From the NCBI RefSeq assembly GCF_032062135.1, contig NC_092861.1:144671770-144735769 (forward strand): a stretch of 64,000 nucleotides of DNA, given 5' to 3'. The DNA comes from Pyxicephalus adspersus (Eukaryota > Chordata > Amphibia > Anura > Pyxicephalidae). Below the pieces are notes generated by a model. It searched no databases. It was given only the letters and a program-made list of their open reading frames with translations, and was not told the DNA's origin. The position numbers and the translations under genes were made by a program. Below, piece by piece: positions 10,946 through 21,200 of the stretch (position 1 is its first letter; each line of letters starts with the position of its first letter).

Positions 10946-11570
10946 TTCCTTTAAAAAAAAAGTGGCTGCATTAAAGGAACATAATGCTCAGTGCTGCAGT
11001 TAGGATCGCCCACTGTTGGTGCCGGACATAAAGAATAAGAACCTTGAATTGGGCCATCAGTTCAGTTCTAAGGAAGTGATATTGAATTTCTGTCAGGAAC
11101 AGCTGCATTTTCTATACTTGCTGAAAATGTTTAGAGCTTGAAAAAAAAACTAATGCAACCACAACATCTAAGGACTGGTAAGCTGCAATACATTATAATT
11201 TCACAGGTAAAGACTACTATGTACTGCCAAGTGTTGCCTTGGGGCAGATGCCAATCCGATTTTGGCCCATGTGCTTTAATGGATACCCAGTTTAGGATGA
11301 TGTCCATTCCTCACATTGCATACACAAAAAGGAAATTTGGTGATCATAGGTTATGGAGTGGAGGGTGGGGCGCACAGTCGCACCAGCATGTACCACCTAT
11401 TACCTGCAGATATAATAGGAATGGCTAAATAACATTTTAGGGTTTTTTGAATATGAAAATATATTCTTAAGCTTAGGATAGATGTTTAGGTAAAAGTTGA
11501 ATGCTTACTTCCCAGAAAAGGGAACAAGATAAGCAAAGGTCTGCTTTATCTTTAGCAGATTCATTCTAGC
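10946..11570. other. unannotated intergenic stretch
   Basis: No gene or repeat recognised; the 96-residue frame at 11138-11428 shows no family feature. Confidence 0.45.
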
Positions 11571-11645
11571 GTTGCTGGATCACCCAGGTTCTTCTATGAT
11601 AGTGTACCTTCTCCATTCTTGGAGAGCTTTAATAAATCAAACCCA
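11571..11645. mobile_element. palindromic MITE, right half
   Basis: It carries GCTGGATCACCCAGGTTCTT and TTGGAGAGCTTTAATAAATC, the right arm of the family whose full copies are at 59254 and 61157. Confidence 0.6.
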
Positions 11646-11869
11646 TTGAGTTCAACCAATAGGGTAATAAAAAACATATACTAGAAAACCTGCATATTCC
11701 AGATACAAACCATTTCATGGTTGATCCGGAGGAAGGCAAAAAAAAAACTTTATTAGCACAGACCTAACATTTTTAGGATTATATAATTATTATTATATTC
11801 CTTTTTATGTAATGGAAAAAATGTGTGTTCTTGAAATTTTTTAATAATTTTTAAAACTTTTTGGAGGAG

Positions 11870-12280
11870 TTCCCTTTCTGTCTTTACTGCTGCAGAAGTA
11901 AACACTGTAGGAGAAAATTGCATCCTCCTGAAATACCTTACGCCACATATCCCAGGAGGCTGTGGGCTGCTCCTTCTGCTCATGCATAGCATTGCTCATG
12001 CTCATCAGGGGCTTCCCTCTAATGTAAAAACAGCAGTGAAATCGGCACTTGTTTCTTTGACATTTGGAGGACGATACATCATCTGATCCCGCACATACGC
12101 ACCATTTTTTTGGCATTCGAAGGAAGACATCTGCACGCGCATGCGCAGCGCATGATTGGGTTGCATGATGAAGAACCTGGAAGAAGAAGATGGATAGAAC
12201 GCCAAGCCCCAGAAAGAAGGAAGCTGAGGCAGTGGGTTCGGTTTGTTTGAGATGCGTTTCGCTAGTAAAGGTAAGTGATG
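11870..12280 (+). mobile_element. promoter-like repeat with splice donor (copy 3, diverged)
   Basis: The order of signals is the same as at 5385-5880 and 21425-21850: an NRF1-type site (12136-12147), GAAGAAGATGG about 12186-12192, and a donor AAAG followed by GTAAGTGATG at 12271. Sequence identity to the other copies is low outside these landmarks, so homology is probable but not certain. It is about 3 kb upstream of RRP15 in sense orientation. Confidence 0.4.
12136..12147. promoter_or_regulatory. NRF1 consensus site
   Basis: CGCGCATGCGCA matches YGCGCAYGCGCR at all 12 positions and is nearly palindromic. Such sites drive TATA-less transcription in vertebrates. It lies within the repeat copy at 11870-12280. 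Confidence 0.6.
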
Positions 12281-12292
12281 ATTTTTTTCTTT

Positions 12293-12530
12293 TTCTTAAT
12301 TATTAATAATAAACAGGATTTATATAGCACCAACATATTACGAAGCGCTGTACATTAAATAGGGGTTGCAAATGACAGACAGATACAGTGACACAGGAGG
12401 AGAGGACCCCGCCCCGAAGAGCTTAGAGATAGGGGAAGTATTTCACAATAAGAGGGGGGATATGGAATGGGGGTAAGTAGTGAGGGTTTAAGAGTCAGAA
12501 GAAGACTGGTAAGATGGGTTTTGAGTGAAT
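12293..12530 (-). mobile_element. L2/CR1-like LINE 3' tail
   Basis: Read on the minus strand it ends TGTACAGCGCTTCGTAATAT, then TTGGTGCTATATAAATCCTG and an AT-rich (TTA) end at 12293. The upstream marks GCTCTTCGGGGCGGGGTCC and GTGTCACTGTATCTGTCTGT are present. It includes about 80 bp more of the LINE than most tails in the window. Confidence 0.75.
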
Positions 12531-12559
12531 GTTCTCCATGTATTTTGATGAGCTGTGTG

Positions 12560-13225
12560 ACTGGAGTCTCCCTTTAAGCACCGCATAGAACATCATCTTT
12601 TCCGGTTGACCATTATGTGTCTGAATCGCCAAGTTTCAAGTTTAATCACGCCGGCCCTAAATCAAATCTCCCATTTAAAACAACAAATGAAATTGTCTCC
12701 CCGCTTCGCTCGGCGCTGACAAATTAGTAAATGTGAGACTAAATTATGCATATCTTCCCGAGCGGTAATGATATACTGTACACAGCACCGATAATTTACT
12801 GACGCCGAGTCCATCCATTTAATTATGCCGCTAAACTGGATAAGCCAATTGGTCATCGTGAGAGATTCCGGGCAAGCTAATCACAGATATAGAGAACGCG
12901 TCCCTTATTGTCCCCAGCGGCTAAGTGCTAAAATGCTACTTACTGCTCGGAAGGTTAATGACCTGCTTATGTAAATTGTCCAATTTAACATTCAGCCAGC
13001 GCCTATTATAAATCCCGGCACTGGGGATTTCATTAAACGTATGTTCCAACGAGTTGACCTGAAAGGTTAACAAGCACAAGTTATGCAGGGCGATTATTGA
13101 ACGGGCCGCCTTATGGAGAGGCAGAAGCTTCTGACCGTTTAATAGCGCACTAAGCGTGACAATCAGTTGTTGGGAAGACGGCCAATTACTTCTGAGGCTT
13201 GCCAGGTGACGAATACATCTTCTCA
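12560..13225. other. candidate conserved non-coding element (enhancer-like)
   Basis: This is 650 bp of apparently single-copy sequence 2 kb upstream of RRP15, free of the repeats that fill its surroundings. It has a high density of intact CpG and homeodomain/POU-type cores (AATTATGCATAT at about 12742, ATTTAATTATGCC, GGTTAATGACC, CAATTTAAC). Retained CpGs in an AT-rich intergenic region suggest selection. Minus-strand frames at 12662-12856 and 12936-13226 show no protein family. Conservation is inferred, not measured. Confidence 0.4.
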
Positions 13226-13381
13226 AAGGTAAATGTCACCATAGGTTCAAATCACAAATTGTAGGAATTGGGAATGGAGAATACAATTTTGGTAAAATTA
13301 GTTTTGACAAAATTTTGGTAAAATTTTTGCTTAGGTAAAATGTGCTTTAAAATTATTTATATATTTTTATCTGTTTTAGAA

Positions 13382-13638
13382 CACTGGTTGCCAACCTTTT
13401 CGGACCCACGTACCACTAAATATTCCGGCTCTGGACCGCGCTGGGCGGGGAGCCGTGTGGCACTCTAAGGTGACGTCATGATGCCAGAACCCGCCCACTT
13501 CAGAGAAACTCCAAGAGTGTCCAAAAAAACAACCCCTGCGATCCGTACAGGGGACATGGTCCATGGTTCTGGCTTGGGCTCCCTCCCCGAGCTGCGGACT
13601 ACTAAATTTTCTGGCGGACCACAGGTTGGCGACCGCTG
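13382..13638. mobile_element. hAT-type non-autonomous element
   Basis: The termini CACTGGTTGCCAACC and GGTTGGCGACCGCTG are inverted; CAGTGGT..CCAACC is a typical hAT end. The family partner at 29368-29660 has an 8-bp target duplication. Both share CGGACCAC, CGGCTCTG, CAGAACCCGCCCACT and ACAGGGGACATGGTCCA. No transposase is present. Confidence 0.75.
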
Positions 13639-14694
13639 TTCTGGAGGAACCCTAAGGTTCAGAACTATGGTTGAGAATAGCGGCTCCATAGTTTTCCTCC
13701 ATTGCTCATTAATTGTCCCATAATTGTCGCTGAAAAAAATTAGAGGTTACGAAGATTATTTGCATCCCAAATTTTTGTTCTATATTTATAAAACATTAGA
13801 CATTTCTTTAGGCTTTTGATTCAACAGAATATTAGAAATTGCAACGCACATCGAAATGCTATAGACAAAAGTGATGGGATCCTTAACCTAATATTTTGGT
13901 GGCAATCACCACTAAGAAGCGTTTCCTAAACGTCTCAATGAGACTTCTTTAGCCATTGAGAGGTGGTTTGGCTCACTTGTCCTGAGCAAGCTCCAGCTAT
14001 ATCAAGTGTGAAGGATGCATTCTACAAGCTTCAGTTCTTTCCATAGATAGTCAATAGGATGTAAATCAGGACTTGTATTAGGCTACTTCCGAATAGTCCA
14101 ATGGTTTGTTCTTAGCCTTTCTTTGAGGCTTTTAAGATAGTTTTATTAGCCTATTGGAGGATTTGTGATAAAGCTGTGTTCACAACTGACTGACACAAAT
14201 CAGCCCCTGGTGCAGCTGCTCCCTGTGTGACTTGCAAAGGCACAATGTACAGACTGATCACTGGAGGAGACTGAGGAAATACTTCCATATGCTTGCAACA
14301 AACTTATGGTATCATAATAAATATTTAAATATGCATGACACAGACACTTTCTATTGGCTGTCCTGCAGCAGGGTTTTTTTAGGACACAGATGAAGGGGCA
14401 AAACCATTGACATCAGCACAAGGAAAAAAGTAGGGGACCGACCACTGGGGATGCAGACCCCCTGCACCTAGAAATGGTCATTTCAATGGACCTGGAATGT
14501 AGATTCATGTAAAAAATGAAAAAAAAATAAAAATAAAATAAAGGGGGTTAGGTTTTTTAAATTCTAATTTTCTAATGCAACAACTCAACATTAATGCATC
14601 CTATTTCAAGCCGAGACATTTTTAAATTCAGAAACCTTTGCACACATCAGTTGGAAAAACTGCAAACCCCTCCTATCGTGTGTTACTTCCCCCA
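13639..14694. other. intergenic stretch with a degraded repeat-like segment
   Basis: The segment 13850-14130 (GGTGGCAATCACCACTAAG, GTTTGGCTCACTTGTCCTGA, GTCAATAGGATGTAAATCAGG) reads like an old transposon fragment but could not be classified. The rest is AT-rich with an A-rich run near 14510-14540. Confidence 0.35.
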
Positions 14695-14822
14695 CCTACT
14701 AGATTGTAAGCTCTTCGGGGCAGGGTCCTCTCCTCCTCCTGTGTCACTGTCTGTATCTGTCTGTCTTTGCAACCCCTATTGGCACTATATAAATCATGTT
14801 TATTATTATTATTATTTTTATT

Positions 14823-14856
<34 letters not shown>

Positions 14857-14931
14857 TTAATTAATGTACAGCGCTGTGTAATATGTTGGCACTATATCCT
14901 GTTTATTACTACTACTACTACTACTACTAAT

Positions 14932-14975
<44 letters not shown>
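14695..14975 (+). mobile_element. L2/CR1-like LINE 3' tail with expanded (AAT/ATT/ACT)n
   Basis: It begins CTAGATTGTAAGCTCTTCGG, passes GTGTCACTGTCTGTATCTG and TTGGCACTATATAAATCATG, then a long ATT/AAT array. A second partial tail (TTAATGTACAGCGCTGTGT) and ACT/AAT arrays follow. The predicted Tyr/Leu/Asn-rich peptides here are microsatellite translations. Confidence 0.8.
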
Positions 14976-14977
<2 letters not shown>

Positions 14978-15028
14978 CCAACAAATCACAAATGCTGCTC
15001 ACTAAATACTGTAACTTCAGCCTCTCAA

Positions 15029-15042
15029 CCACCAGATGGCGC
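15029..15042 (+). promoter_or_regulatory. CTCF-type motif
   Basis: CCACCAGATGGCGC fits CCASYAGRKGGCRS at all 14 positions. It lies about 150 bp upstream of the RRP15 start codon at the edge of the CpG-rich promoter. Occupancy is unknown. Confidence 0.55.
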
Positions 15043-15049
15043 TGTTATA

Positions 15050-15186
15050 TAGAAAGGGAAAGATTCCCTCGTGAAAGATGGCCGCGCGACAGACAGCAGG
15101 CGATCATGTGACAGGATGTGTATCAGCGCTGAACTCCGCCCCTCCCGGAATACCAAAGGAGAAGCACGTGTGTGACCAGGGTAACG
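15050..15186 (+). promoter_or_regulatory. RRP15 promoter and 5' untranslated region
   Basis: The sequence is CpG-rich and TATA-less. It has a YY1-type AAGATGGCCGC at 15075-15085, an inverted Sp1/GC box CCGCCCCTCC near 15137, and CACGTG at about 15166. The transcription start is not marked by a clear initiator. This layout fits a housekeeping nucleolar gene. Confidence 0.6.
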
Positions 15187-15214
15187 ATGGATGTGTCGGT
15201 GGAGGGCGCTGCAG
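15187..15214 (+). CDS. RRP15 coding exon 1
   Basis: It has 28 coding bases: ATG then eight codons and one base (MDVSVEGAA + G). The donor is GCAG followed by GTATGG. ATG context ACGATGG is favourable at +4. A further upstream coding start is possible but none is in frame nearby. Confidence 0.8.
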
Positions 15215-18200
15215 GTATGGTGGCCCCAGGGTCAGACTGTGTGTGTAGGGGGGCTTATTGGGTGACCCCTGAGTCAGTTTGGAACGGAAGGTTCTGGGTT
15301 GGGGTGACTTTAAGCGGACCTGTTAGTGACAACATGTACTAGCATATATAATGCGGTGTCACTGCTCTCCATGTGAGTCCAGCACAGCTCATAACTGCTC
15401 GTTCAGATTTGTATAATCTTCTAGTGTGTTATCATCCCCTATATTGAGGTGATTACCTGATACAGTGTCCAAGAAGATTAAAGAGGACCTGTCACTCCAA
15501 TGCAGGTCAAAGCACAGAAATATCTGAGTATATGATATATATTGAATGTATCACAGCAAGGAAGAGTTAAACTCCTAAATCTGAATATTATTTTGCTTTT
15601 TGTGCGACTTTAGGGAGATTTCACCATCACTTCCTGTCCAAAATCCACAGCAGGAAATGGAGAAATCTCCTCATATTCTTCATCTCAGGGAGGCGACCCC
15701 ATTGCAGGATTTCCCCTCATCTATTGCTCGGGTGACAACCCAAAATGTTAGGTATGCAGCCTTTCTGGCAGCCAGGACAAAGGAGGCAAATATCCCCATT
15801 GGGTCATATGTTATTATTATTATTATTATTATTACACAGTATTTATATAGTGCTGACATATTATGCAGTGTTGTACAAAGTCCATAGTCATGTCACTAGC
15901 TGTCCCTCAAGGGGGTCACAATCCAATGTCCCTACCATATGTCATTAATACAGTCTAAGGTCAATTTTGTGGGGAAGCCAATTAACATAACTGCATGTTT
16001 TTGGTGATGTGGGAGGAAACCGCAGTACCCGGAGGAAAGCAACACAAACACAGGGATGTCCTGCAAACTCCATGCAGATAGTGTCCTGGCTGGGATTCAA
16101 TCCTGGGACCTAGCGCTGCAAAGGCCAGAGTGCTAACCACTGAGCAACCGTGTTTTCCAATTACGTAGGAATGCTCTTTAAATATTTACTATGTTTTCAT
16201 TTGCGGGAATCATTTTACCATTTCAGGTGCCTCCTGCTCATTTGATGCATTGATTCCCTAGTGCAGCCCCCTCCTTTTTTCCCTTTTTTTTTCTTGGGGT
16301 GTCCAATTGTGCCCCACCCCCTCCTTTTTCATAACTAGTGGGAGCCACCATGAGATAAAGAACAGTCTGTTCAGAGCAAAAAGTTTTGTGTTTTACAATC
16401 ACTGAATTTAAAAATATAACGATCCACAAAAAGAAAAATTATTATTATTAAACAGGATTTATATAGCGCTAACATATTTCGCAGCGTTGTACATTAAATA
16501 GGGGTTGCACATGACAGACAGATACAGTGACACAGGAGGAGAGGACTCTGCCACGAAAAGCTTACAATCTAGTGGGGGGGGGGATATGGAATGCTGGGGA
16601 GTTGTGAGGGTTTTAATAGACAGAAAAAGATGGGTAGGCAAGTTTAAAAAAAATGGGGTTTCAGGGCTCTTTTAAATGAGCAGAAAGTAGGAGCAAGCCG
16701 AATAGGACGAGGAAGACCATTCCAGGGAGTCGTGGCAGTCTTGGAGCCGTGTGTGTGATGAGGTTATGAGTGAGGAAGTCATTAGTAGGTCATTGGAGGA
16801 GCGTAGAGCACGGCTAGGGGAGTATTTTTCTATCAGGTCAGAAATGTAAGTGGGACAAGAACTGTGGGGGGATTTGAAGGCAAAGCACAGGAGCTTGAAT
16901 TTGATTCTAAGGTGAAATGGAAGCCAATGAAGAGAACTACAAAGAGGTAGGTGGGTAGGATGGATGAATCTGGCTGCAGCATTCATAATAGATTGCATGC
17001 AAAAACCAATTCCCAGCTGGTAGAGGTTGGAATAGCGGTTGAGGCTGCTGCAGCTCACCACAGGTCTGTCTTGCCCCTTAGTCTGTTTGACATTTGTGCC
17101 TGAAGATGTAAAAATTGATTTCTGCCACAGGTTCCGAAGGGAGCTCCGATTATGCCGATGACAATTTCTCATCAGACGCAGATGTCGATGAACCCGATGG
17201 CCCTGAGAACGAATCAGCAGATGAAGTGGAGTCTGATGGAGATCCCAACAAAGGCTGGGCCGATGCTATGGCCAAAATTCTTAACAAAAAGATCTCCGAC
17301 AAAGCCAGCACCATCCTGGTGAAGAGCAAAGCCCTGGAGAAAGAGAAGGAACGGGAGAGGCTGGAGAAGTTGGAAAAGAGGAAAGAGGTGAGAGGGGAAT
17401 TGGGAGGCCGGAGTCTGTGATGGATAGGAATGGCTCATTGGCCAAGGTAGTCAGGACCCTTAACGAGATCACGACTCTGACCTCTCCTACTTTGAGTTAT
17501 GGGTGGAACCTGGTGGGGTCAATCTCTGTTTTTGAGGTAAGTTGGGGTACAAGTTTCATAAAAACACCAACATGGCCAACACCAAATGGTAAAGTAAGCT
17601 AACCCCACATGGTAAAAGCGTCATCAGATAGGAAGTCAAAGTTCCTCTTCCAGACTCTCAAGTCCATGTGTCTCCTATTAGAATGGGTAACATTTTTGGC
17701 TTTTTGGTGTAGGGAAGAAATATTATCATGAAGAATAGCCAAAAATTGGGAGAAATCTTTCCTCTCCAGAAAAGATGTCAGCATTGCATGATAACACGTC
17801 TATGCCTGGTGACGACGGCTGTAAAATTTTTGGTTCCAGTAATAATGGTCACTGTGAGAAATGGTGAGAATTGATCTCACAGGAATCTCACGGGAACAGG
17901 AAGATTCTCCCTCCCTCATTAGAGAGACCCCCTGTTCCTGGGCAGCAAAGGGAAATTTGATTATTGGGTAACATTTGGAAACAAGCTCCGTTGCCATTGA
18001 ATACCAAGCCATTGTTAGTCCCCCATTGAGTGTTAACAATGATCATTTTCCATGGCATTTCATAATCATCATCGTATTGTAGACTGACTTCTCCAGTGTG
18101 AATATCTTCTCGTGTTTGGGCCCCTGACTTCTCCCTTTTATTGCAGGTTGATAGGAAGAGACAGTGGGAGATGATGTGCCGAGTGAAACCAGATGTGGTC

Positions 18201-21200
18201 AGAGACAGAGAGCTGGACAGGAATCTGCAGAGAGTCGCTACCAGGTACAAAACCAGTACATAGCATTTTGTCTGTTTTATGGAATATATCGTGCAGCATA
18301 GCATGGCAACTGCAGTTTTCTGGAGTTTGGATATATCTACCTGTGTTATCTGCCAGTCTATGTCTGCTGAATAGTAAAACTGAAATAAGAAAAAAATTGA
18401 GAAAATTGGGGAGTACCTGGGGGGAGTCTCGTCTGGAAGCGGGTAGGGGCAGTCTCGGCTGCAAGCAAGGAGGCATGTAGTGGGGGGTCTCAACTGGTAG
18501 GGGGGTCTCGGCTGGAAACGGAGGCGGGTAGGTGGCTCTCGGGTGGAAACAGGGAGGCGGGTAGGGGGCTCTCGGGTGGAAACAGGGAGGCGGGTAGGTG
18601 GGTCTCGGCTGGAAGCGAGGAGGTTGGCGGGGGGTTCTCGACTGGATGCGAGGAGGTGGGTAGGGGTGTCTCGGCTGGAAATGAGGAGCCGGGTAGGGGG
18701 GTCTTGGCTGGAAGCGAGAAGGTGGGTAGGGGGGTCTCGGGTGGAAGGGAGGAGACGTGTTTGAGGGGTTTGCCAATCCTAACAGAGGTTCTCCAAGTCT
18801 GTTGGAGGGGTTCAGTACTTGTAGTGTGTGTGAGGGTTTCTACAACTAAGGGGGCGTCATTAAGCATTAAATATTTTTATTGTATCAGATCGGGGAAAAA
18901 TGTCCTTGAAGGGTTGGCTGGTGGCCCCTTTTTTAAAAACTGTTATCGGTGGCCTTCTCTGACTTTTGACCTTTATCCTGTCCCCCCACAGAGGTGTCGT
19001 CCAATTATTTAATGCTGTCAGAACTCATCAAAGTAAAGTCAACGACAAACTGCAAGAAGCCGGGAACTCCGAAAGAAAAAGAAGTAAACTGATGTCTTCT
19101 GTGTCGAAGAAAGATTTCATTGACGTACTCCGAGGGAAGGAAACTAAAAGTGATCAGAAAGTAAAAAGAGAATCTAAGAAGGTAAGACCAAGGCAGTCAG
19201 TTTGTGTCTTATACATAATTAAAGCTGAACTCCTGACAAGCTGAACAATACATAAAAGGTACCTTGTTTTACTGCTGGATGATTTTTCAGGGTAAGCTTA
19301 AGTGCAATTAAACGTTTTAATTGTTCCTATACCATAGAAAATCTTCACTTTTTTAGTTAAGTTCCAAAAATATTAGGCACATGGTAACAGTAAGGAGCAT
19401 TAGGGGTGCTGCTTTGAATCTGCAGTTACTTAACTTGCTACATCAGAGGTTAAATGATCACTAAATAAGCAATAGAAAGGGGAGAAACGTTTTAAAAAAT
19501 TGGGGATTTTTATGCAATACCAGTTGTCTGCCTGCAGATGGCACTGTTGTATTTCTCTGTACTCTACAGGTAAAGTGTAAATGCTAATTATGAACTTCTG
19601 TTTTTTTTCACCTTTTGATCTAATAAATACAATATTGAAGGTGTTTTAGTTTTTATTGGTTACAATTTAAATATTCAAAGCACGCCTGGTACCCCAAGGT
19701 CTGTTTTTTTGGTTAAAAATTCCTTCTTTCTTGCTAAAATGCTGCAGGAGGAGGTTATTGTCATTCTCACCTAGGTGCTGGGTAAAGGTAAGAATGTTAT
19801 TCAATCTGTCCTATTTCCTGAATAGGTGATTTTTTTTTTTTTAAGGTTTGGGGGTATTATGGGCATACAAAACAAGCTTGCCTTGTTTTTCAGGTGCAAT
19901 TCTTCTATACGCTTCCTAGTAAAGCAAATCTGTGCTTTGTTCATGTATAAATCTCACCTTTAAAAGAAAGTGGTAATTGGTTGATGGTAACTGGCTCACT
20001 TTAATTCTGCACAGGCATGGATAGTAAAGCACTAAAACTGTACTGGCCAGGTTCTGTACAATGCAGGTCAGTCCTGTTGACAGAGGTAAGTATGCATATA
20101 GGAAGAGAATGATGGGCTTAGCACAGTTAAAGGGGAGGGCAAGGGTGGGAAATAATATATTAGTCAGTTGGTATTTTAATACAGGACTCCATTAACGCAT
20201 ATAACTTCAAAAGTCCTACATAATCGGTGAGCAGCTGGAGATGGGGAAATGCGGGGTTATTAACAAATTTGGGTAGATTTAGCCTGATTAAAGCACCTTT
20301 GCTGCTGTAAACACACAGTCCCATGTAGGCGCTCCGAGCTGTGTGCACCGAACAGAACGTGCCGTGAATGTCCTCGTAAAAAGTGAACATTAGGTAAATG
20401 GGTTTTGGTTTAGCTGACTTGGCTCGGGTCGATTCCCCCCTCTTATGAGCTCATGCTTCTAATAATGGACCCGTATACTCAGCTCCTGCTAATCTCTGCC
20501 CAAGCTTTCCCCCCTGGAAGAAGTTTGTGTGGTTTCTCTTTAGTAATAGACCAGATTTAAACAAAATAAATGTTCTCCTGATGGGCGGCGGTTACGGCGC
20601 GTCCAAGGCCCGCGGTATCTGCGTGCCGGTGCTTGCAGTTTGATGTGAGCACACGGAGGCGGAAAGCACTTGGCACGGTTTCTACCTTTTTGCCTTTTTT
20701 TTGTTTCTCTCCTCCTTCAGCTTAAGTGCTTTTGCTGTGCCAGCACACTGCGTTTGATCCAATTACCACATAAACATTGTGTCATATGGTTTTTGTTTGT
20801 GTGTATTCTGGCCACGTTGAAACTTGACGTCTTATACCTTTCAGTAAAGGAGAACCCCAGTTTACATATTCCCTTATATAGGGTACAGAGAGGGGGCTGG
20901 TGCAGTGATTAAATACAATGTTGCATGGGTGCTTTTTTGGCTCTGAAACAGCTCATTATTTCTAAACCTAAATGTTATACTGAGGTTCTAGAAGCAAAAT
21001 TCAGACATGAACCCTTAGCTGGGGGATGTAGAGAGGGTTCTATAGTCGGGCAGAAATTAATGAGATTGTTTGCTTGACTACATTCACAGAAAAAGGTTCA
21101 GTGGTTGGGGGAGCACAAGAAGGGGGACTGGCTGCATAGGTGCAGAAGTTAGCAGCAACCATGAGCTTTACCACCTTATTAAGTTCTATTGCGTTAATGA

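Noticed and set aside
14767..15111. 114-residue Leu/Ile/Asn-rich plus frame
   Set aside because: Translation of ATT/AAT/ACT arrays at a LINE tail.
16090..16152. tRNA gene
   Set aside because: A- and B-box-like words are present, but the sequence is a SINE head with no tRNA cloverleaf or anticodon arm.
16672..17172. 166-residue minus-strand frame as a host gene
   Set aside because: It is the C-terminal end of an L2/CR1-like reverse transcriptase followed by its 3' tail, and it runs by chance into the antisense of exon 2.
18138..18776. 212-residue proline-rich minus-strand frame
   Set aside because: It is the translation of the 33-bp minisatellite plus the antisense of RRP15 exon 3; no independent gene evidence.
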